DNA of 11,226 bases from an uncultured bacterium. Its GTDB lineage: Bacteria; Planctomycetota; Phycisphaerae; Phycisphaerales; SM1A02. Each line of letters starts with the position of its first letter. Position 1 is the first letter of the stretch. The DNA is taken from positions 1 through 11,226 of the forward strand of contig CAIPQY010000451.1 in the NCBI GenBank assembly GCA_903867275.1, read 5' to 3'. The notes under the pieces are model-generated. The model made no database searches. It was given only the letters and a program-made list of their open reading frames with translations, and was not told where the DNA came from. The translations under genes and the position numbers were made by a program. This document shows positions 6,712 through 11,226 of this stretch, one piece after another.

Positions 6712-8747
6712 GCGAGGCGGCGCCGCGCGGATGGGTGCGCCTGCGGGAGGCGCTGTTGCGGCGCAATGTGCGCTGGATCCTGTCCATCGTCATGGCGGTG
6801 GTGGTGGTCGGCGGCATGTCGCCATTCCTGATGGCTTCGATTCGCATCGAAGGCACGCGCAACGCCATGGTGTCGGCGCTGCGTGAGGCGAACCTGTCGG
6901 AGCGCGATGCGGTGAGCGTGGCGCTCGTGGAGAAGGGCCAGCTCACCGTGCAGGGGCTCACGTTCACCAGCGAGCGCCTGAAGCAGATCGGCGGCGAACT
7001 GTTCGATCGCAAGGGTGCGCTGCTGGATGCGGGCCTGGTGGCCGAGATCTTCCTGCTGCCAAGCTTTCCGGAGTGGGCGCCCACCTTCATGGTGGAGAAC
7101 CCGCGCACGCCCATGCTGGCGACGCTGGCGGTGCTGGCATCGGGCATCGGTGCGATCTGGCTGGGCGTGCTGCCTGGCTATCTGCTGGTGGTGGCGGTGG
7201 CTGGATCCTTCGGCCTGGTCGGCATCCTGACGGATCGGCCTGCCACCAGTTTCGTGGCGCTCGGCATGGCCAGTCTGGTCGTGAGCTTCGTGCTGCTGAT
7301 GCGGCTGCTGCTGGTGGTGCTGGGCGGCCGCGTGGGTTGGATGGCCGTTGCGCAGACGGTGGTGCGCGAGGCCATGCGACTGCGCATCAGTCTGGGCTTC
7401 ATCGTGGTGGTGCTGGTGGTGCTGCCGCTCATTCCGCTTTTCATCGATCCGCGAAGCCCGCTGCGCTACCAGATCCAGACCTTCATGTCGCGCGCGCTCG
7501 ATCTGGCGTATGTGTGCTCGGCATGCATGACGCTGACGCTGGGTTGCGCCACGGTGGCCTTCGAGATCCGGGACAAGCAGGTGTGGCAGCTGCTCACCAA
7601 GCCGCTCGCGCGCCTGCAGTACCTGCTTGGCAAGTGGGCGGGCATCGTGGGTCTGAACGCGGTGCTGCTGCTCGTGTGCGGCGTGGGCATCTTCCTGTTC
7701 CTGCAGTGGATGCGCGTGCGGCCCGCGATGGATGAACTGGATCGGCAGGCCGTGCGCGACGAGGTGCTGGTGGCGCGGCAATCCAGCATGCCGCCCTATG
7801 AACCGCTCTCGCGCGAGGCATTGATCGCGGCGGTGGATGCGGCGATCAGTGCCGACGCCACGCTGAAGGGGGATCTGGATGCGGGTCGCCGCCGCATGGA
7901 AGACGTGCGTCGCGAGGTGGGTGGCGAGCGACAGAAGGAGCATCTGGCATCGCAGCGCCGCATCGCCTCGGGCGAGAGCCGCATGCTCGACTTCAGCGGC
8001 CTGCAGGCCGCGAAGCGCCCCGGCGACACGGTGACGCTGCGTTTCCTGCTGCATGCGGGGGCCAGCGATTCGCACAGCGCCTATCCGATCGTGTTCCGCT
8101 TCAAGGATGGAAGCTGGATCGATCGCAAGTTCGTGCCTGCGCAGAGCTGCATCCTGCCCGTGCCGGCCGAGATGATCGACGACGATGGCCACCTGCAGGT
8201 GGAGTTCATGAACCTGGACTTCGACGCCAACGCCAAGGCGTTCGTGCCGGGTCCGTACACCTTCAACTGGGATCAGGATGGCGTGGAGGTGCTGTATCGC
8301 GTGGGTGGCTTCGAGGCCAACTACCTGCGCGCCATGAGCGTGAACCTGGTGAAGCTGTCGTTCCTGGCCATGCTGGCGGTGTGCAGCGCCACCTTCCTGA
8401 GCTTCCCGGTGGCGTGCCTGCTCAGCTTCGCCATCTTCCTGGCCGGCAGCCTGAGCCCGTTCCTCGCGGAAAGCCTGAAGTACCAGACGCTGGATCTGGG
8501 CGACGGCGTGATCGCGCAGAGCGTCACCTTCGTGGTGTATGCGCTTGCGATCACGGTGGAAGTCCTGCTGCGGCCGTTCGGCCAGATCAGCGCGAACGAG
8601 TCGCTGGTGCGCGGCCTGAACGTGAGCTGGGAGCGCGTGGGTCAGGCCGTGATGGTGATCGGTCTGGCGTGGACGGGTGGCACGCTGCTGATCGGATGGC
8701 TGGCGTTCCGGCGCAAGGAACTCGCGATCTATTCGGGGCAGGGCTGA
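6708..8747 (+). CDS. ABC-2 type transporter permease with large inserted soluble domain
   Basis: This 679-residue membrane subunit is the partner of the preceding ATPase. The first helix (about 24-45) is followed by a soluble stretch (46-130). A dense membrane region follows, with segments near 136-156, 155-175, 184-205, 229-247, 262-284 and 312-334. The loop at 285-310 carries the coupling signature of this permease type (FEIRDKQVW, then LLTKPLARLQYLLGKW) and would touch the ATPase. Residues 340-545 are soluble: first charged and helical (340-425), then rich in beta-strand pattern (TVTLRFLLHA, PIVFRF, LQVEFMNLDF), probably a beta-sandwich outside the membrane. Helices return near 548-586, 602-622 and 646-667. 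The start is GTG 6708, overlapping the ATPase stop. The fold class is clear; the substrate and the job of the insert are unknown. A 3-nt gap separates it from the next gene. Confidence 0.9.
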   Translation: MSEAAPRGWVRLREALLRRNVRWILSIVMAVVVVGGMSPFLMASIRIEGTRNAMVSALREANLSERDAVSVALVEKGQLTVQGLTFTSERLKQIGGELFDRKGALLDAGLVAEIFLLPSFPEWAPTFMVENPRTPMLATLAVLASGIGAIWLGVLPGYLLVVAVAGSFGLVGILTDRPATSFVALGMASLVVSFVLLMRLLLVVLGGRVGWMAVAQTVVREAMRLRISLGFIVVVLVVLPLIPLFIDPRSPLRYQIQTFMSRALDLAYVCSACMTLTLGCATVAFEIRDKQVWQLLTKPLARLQYLLGKWAGIVGLNAVLLLVCGVGIFLFLQWMRVRPAMDELDRQAVRDEVLVARQSSMPPYEPLSREALIAAVDAAISADATLKGDLDAGRRRMEDVRREVGGERQKEHLASQRRIASGESRMLDFSGLQAAKRPGDTVTLRFLLHAGASDSHSAYPIVFRFKDGSWIDRKFVPAQSCILPVPAEMIDDDGHLQVEFMNLDFDANAKAFVPGPYTFNWDQDGVEVLYRVGGFEANYLRAMSVNLVKLSFLAMLAVCSATFLSFPVACLLSFAIFLAGSLSPFLAESLKYQTLDLGDGVIAQSVTFVVYALAITVEVLLRPFGQISANESLVRGLNVSWERVGQAVMVIGLAWTGGTLLIGWLAFRRKELAIYSGQG

Positions 8748-8750
8748 ACC

Positions 8751-10706
8751 ATGCGCGATCGACTCGTCCAGATCGTGTGCGTGGTGGTGCTGGTGGCGGG
8801 TCTGCTGGTGAGCGGCACCATGGTGCCGCGCATGCTGGAGGTGGCCAAGGTGCAGGAGCTGCGCTACACCGCCGATCCGGTGGATGGTGCGCCTCCGATC
8901 ATCGCGCTGGGCACCGCCATCGGCGCGCTGCGCGGCATCATCGCCGACTACCTGTGGATCAAGCTGCAGTCGCGCAAGGAGCAGGGGCTGTTCTACGAGG
9001 CCATGGCCGACGCCGACCTGATCACCAAGCTGCAGCCGCGCTTCGCCGAGGTGTGGGGCTTCCATGGCCACAACATGGCCTACAACATCAGCGTGCTCAC
9101 CAACACGCCCGAGGAGCGCTGGGCGTGGGTGAACGCGGGCATCGACCTGGTGCGCAACCGCGGCCTTCGCTACAACCCCAACGACCTGGGCCTGAACAAG
9201 GAACTGGCGTTCTGGTTTGCGCACAAGATCGACGGCGTGGCGGATGACGCCCACCTGCACTACAAGCGCGAGTTCGCGAAGGAGTGGCAATTCCTGCTGG
9301 GTGAGCCGCCGGCCGATCAGGCCGATCGCGAGAAGTGGCTGCGCCTGATCGCCGATGCGCCCAACTCCGTCGAGGAGCTGGAGGCGCGCTATCCCGACGT
9401 GAAGGAGCTGGAGCGTCGCCTCACCGACGAGCTGTCGCCCTTCGATCGCCGTTTCGCGTTCCGACTGGATCGCGACTTCCTGATCAACGTTGGGCGGTGG
9501 ATGTCGAGCAAGAATTCGCCGTACGCGAAGATGCTGGGCCTGGAGAAGCGGTTCGTGCAGAACGATCCGGTGTACGCGGCCTTCGATCGCGTGCTGGGTG
9601 ATCCGGCCATGGCTCCCGCGCGTGATCGGCTGATCGCCTTCCTGCGCAAGAAGGTGCTGCGCGAGGATTACAACATGGATCCCGCGCTGATGGCCGACTA
9701 CACGCGCGACTGGGGTCCCTTCGACTGGCGACATCCGCAGTCGCACGCGTTCTACTGGAGCAAGCTGGGTTCCGAGGTTGGCGCCAAGCGCTACGGCGAC
9801 GTGGAAGACGTGTACAAGGTGCTGAACAACGACCGACTCACCATCCAGGCCATGCAGGCGCTGAACCACAGCGGCCTGATGGGCGTGGATCCCTTCAGCA
9901 CCGACAACCCAACGCGCATGCATGACAACCGCTGGATCAAGCCGATCGAGCGGTACTTCCGCGAGCTGTATCAGAAGCACTACAAGGTGCGCGGCGCGGG
10001 TGGCGACACCTTCATCGACTTCCACGAGAACTTCATGGCGCAGGCCATCCGCCAGTTGTACCGCTCCGGCGACCTGGAGGGTGCCGAGGAGATCCTGAAG
10101 CATCTGGACGAGATGTACGGCAAGGGCGGCCTGATCCCCAGCGACAAGTACAGCATGCCGCTCGAGGAATTCGTGCGCTCGAACACCTATGGCGAGTACG
10201 AGATGGTGCCGGACGTGGCGCGCACCGACGTGTACGCGGCGCTGCAGCGCGGCTTCCGCGAGGGGCTGCTGCTTGGCCGCAAGAAGGTGATGGACGACGC
10301 GATCAAGTTCGCCAAGGAGCTCACCGAGTACTTCCAGAGCACGCGCTACACCGACTTCGTGAACAAGTTCGGCGAGCGGCGCATGGCCGACCTGGTGGGC
10401 GACCTGCGCAGCAGCGTGGAGAACGTGTTCGTGATGCTGCTGCGCGACCAGAGCCAGCCACTGCTCGATCGCCTGGTGATGTACAACCGCGCGGGCGACG
10501 AACAGAAGCGCATGGCGTATGACGCCGTGAAGGACCAGATCGCCGGCGAACTTGCCGCGGGCCAGCTGGCCGGCCTGTATCAACTGGGCGAGGTGCTGCC
10601 CGAGCCGCCCGACATGGAGGCCTACCGCGCGCAGCAGGCCGAACTGGCGAAGCGGCGCCAGCAGCAGGTGGATGAGCAGAATCGCGCCGGAGCCCTCCGC
10701 AAGTGA
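8751..10706 (+). CDS. Membrane-anchored helical-repeat protein of unknown function
   Basis: This 651-residue protein has an N-terminal hydrophobic helix (residues 6-24) ending near the sequence SGTMVPRM. It is probably an uncleaved signal anchor with the bulk outside the cytoplasm. Residues 50-160 form the most characteristic block: ALGTAIGALRGIIADYLWIK (52-71), then TPR-like helices in which LQPRFAEVWGFHGHNMAYN (94-112) and RNRGLRYNPNDLGLNKELA (135-153) stand out, ending in WFAHKI. I recall this block from tetratricopeptide-like proteins of Planctomycetes and Verrucomicrobia but know no assigned function. The middle is mixed, with many Trp, Tyr and Asp residues. The end (about 615-648) is a Gln/Glu/Arg/Ala-rich helix. 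An AGGG ribosome site (8740-8743) lies 7 nt before the start, 3 nt after the permease stop. Placement suggests an accessory or scaffold subunit of the ABC/SPFH assembly. No catalytic motif is recognised. Confidence 0.85.
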   Translation: MRDRLVQIVCVVVLVAGLLVSGTMVPRMLEVAKVQELRYTADPVDGAPPIIALGTAIGALRGIIADYLWIKLQSRKEQGLFYEAMADADLITKLQPRFAEVWGFHGHNMAYNISVLTNTPEERWAWVNAGIDLVRNRGLRYNPNDLGLNKELAFWFAHKIDGVADDAHLHYKREFAKEWQFLLGEPPADQADREKWLRLIADAPNSVEELEARYPDVKELERRLTDELSPFDRRFAFRLDRDFLINVGRWMSSKNSPYAKMLGLEKRFVQNDPVYAAFDRVLGDPAMAPARDRLIAFLRKKVLREDYNMDPALMADYTRDWGPFDWRHPQSHAFYWSKLGSEVGAKRYGDVEDVYKVLNNDRLTIQAMQALNHSGLMGVDPFSTDNPTRMHDNRWIKPIERYFRELYQKHYKVRGAGGDTFIDFHENFMAQAIRQLYRSGDLEGAEEILKHLDEMYGKGGLIPSDKYSMPLEEFVRSNTYGEYEMVPDVARTDVYAALQRGFREGLLLGRKKVMDDAIKFAKELTEYFQSTRYTDFVNKFGERRMADLVGDLRSSVENVFVMLLRDQSQPLLDRLVMYNRAGDEQKRMAYDAVKDQIAGELAAGQLAGLYQLGEVLPEPPDMEAYRAQQAELAKRRQQQVDEQNRAGALRK

Positions 10707-11226
10707 GTCGCCACTTTCCGCCCGCCATCCTGGCCATCGGTCGCAACTATGCGGAGCACGCGAAGGAAATGGGCGGCGCGGTGGATCCGAACCCGATCAT
10801 CTTCATGAAGAACCCGGCGAGCGTGATCCGCGACGGCGACGCCATCGAGATTCCGCCGATCTGCCGCGAACATGGTCCGCAGGTGGACTTCGAGGGCGAG
10901 CTTGCGGTGGAGATCGGTCGCGATTGCCGCGATGTGTCCGAGGCCGACGCGCTGCGCGTGGTGCGCGCCTATCGCGCCGCCAATGACGTGAGCGCGCGCT
11001 GGTGGCAGAAGAGCGGTTCCGGCGGCCAGTTCTGCCGTGGCAAGAGTTTCGACACGTTCTGCCCGCTCGGCGATCCCATGCCGGCCGACAAGGTTGCTGA
11101 CCCGGGGGCGCTGCGCCTGCAGACCCGCGTGAACGGTCACCTGATGCAGGATGCGGTCACCGGCCAGATGTTCCACAGCGTGCAGCGCATCATCGCCGCG
11201 CTCAGTCGCGGCACCACGCTGCTCGA
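10703..11226 (+). CDS. Fumarylacetoacetate hydrolase family enzyme, C-terminus cut by window edge
   Basis: From GTG 10703 (GTGA overlapping the previous stop, GGAG at 10689-10692) the frame is open for 174 codons to the window end. Family motifs appear in order: IGRNYAEHAKE (12-22), PIIFMKNPAS (31-40), VDFEGELAVEIGR (61-73), AANDVSAR (92-99), GKSFDTFCPLG (113-123) and RVNGHLMQDAVTGQMFHS (142-159). Glu64, Glu66 and Asp95 fit the divalent-metal ligands of the FAH fold, and Lys114 falls at the conserved active-site lysine. The family holds acylpyruvases, oxaloacetate decarboxylases and related C-C hydrolases or isomerases acting on 2-oxo acids in the cytosol. The compact N-terminus resembles the YcgM/FAHD1-type single-domain enzymes more than full FAH. 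Exact substrate cannot be told. A metabolic enzyme coupled to a membrane SPFH/ABC operon is unexpected; it may be a passenger. Roughly the last quarter to a third is missing. Confidence 0.93.
   Translation, partial: MSRHFPPAILAIGRNYAEHAKEMGGAVDPNPIIFMKNPASVIRDGDAIEIPPICREHGPQVDFEGELAVEIGRDCRDVSEADALRVVRAYRAANDVSARWWQKSGSGGQFCRGKSFDTFCPLGDPMPADKVADPGALRLQTRVNGHLMQDAVTGQMFHSVQRIIAALSRGTTLL

Noticed and set aside
6186..10583. A 1465-codon open frame on the minus strand, opposite the ATPase, permease and helical protein genes
   Set aside because: Its translation is a run of His, Gln, Arg, Ala and Leu with no domain, as expected opposite GC-rich genes with strong codon bias. The plus-strand genes there have clear family motifs and ribosome sites.

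Overview
This is a GC-rich, densely packed bacterial segment with one divergent junction. One partial gene runs leftward off the start of the window. Six genes run rightward as a tight array, and the last of them runs off the end. The gene families point to a planctomycete, probably of the Phycisphaerae. The clues are an HflK-like SPFH protein with a long multi-spanning membrane N-terminus, an ABC-2 permease with a large inserted soluble domain, and a helical-repeat membrane protein of a type I associate with Planctomycetes and Verrucomicrobia. This placement comes from family resemblance and base composition only, because the window has no rRNA or marker gene.

Layout. Positions 1-850 (minus) hold the N-terminal 283 residues of an ABC-2 type permease. 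Positions 851-991 are the only real intergenic region; they must hold the divergent promoters and contain three direct copies of CCATTCG. From 992 the plus-strand array reads: a seven-helix SPFH/HflK-like protein (992-3154), an HflC-like SPFH protein (3174-4115), a second HflK-like SPFH protein (4112-5554), an ABC ATPase with an unusual Ala/Pro-rich tail (5554-6711), an ABC-2 permease with an inserted soluble domain (6708-8747), a membrane-anchored helical protein of unknown function (8751-10706), and a fumarylacetoacetate hydrolase family enzyme (10703 to the end). Junctions after the first are 4-nt overlaps (GTGA), a 1-nt overlap (TGATG) or a 3-nt gap, so the array is almost certainly one translationally coupled operon.

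How it may work. Bacterial HflK and HflC form a hetero-oligomeric SPFH cage in the membrane, classically around the FtsH protease. Here a cage-forming set of three SPFH proteins is encoded directly upstream of an ABC-2 ATPase/permease pair and a membrane-tethered repeat protein, with no FtsH in view. A reasonable inference is a membrane-microdomain assembly that scaffolds or regulates the transporter. The divergent permease could share the same ATPase. The terminal FAH-family enzyme looks metabolic and may be a passenger. Nothing suggests horizontal transfer: I found no tRNA, rRNA, insertion sequence, CRISPR array or phage gene.
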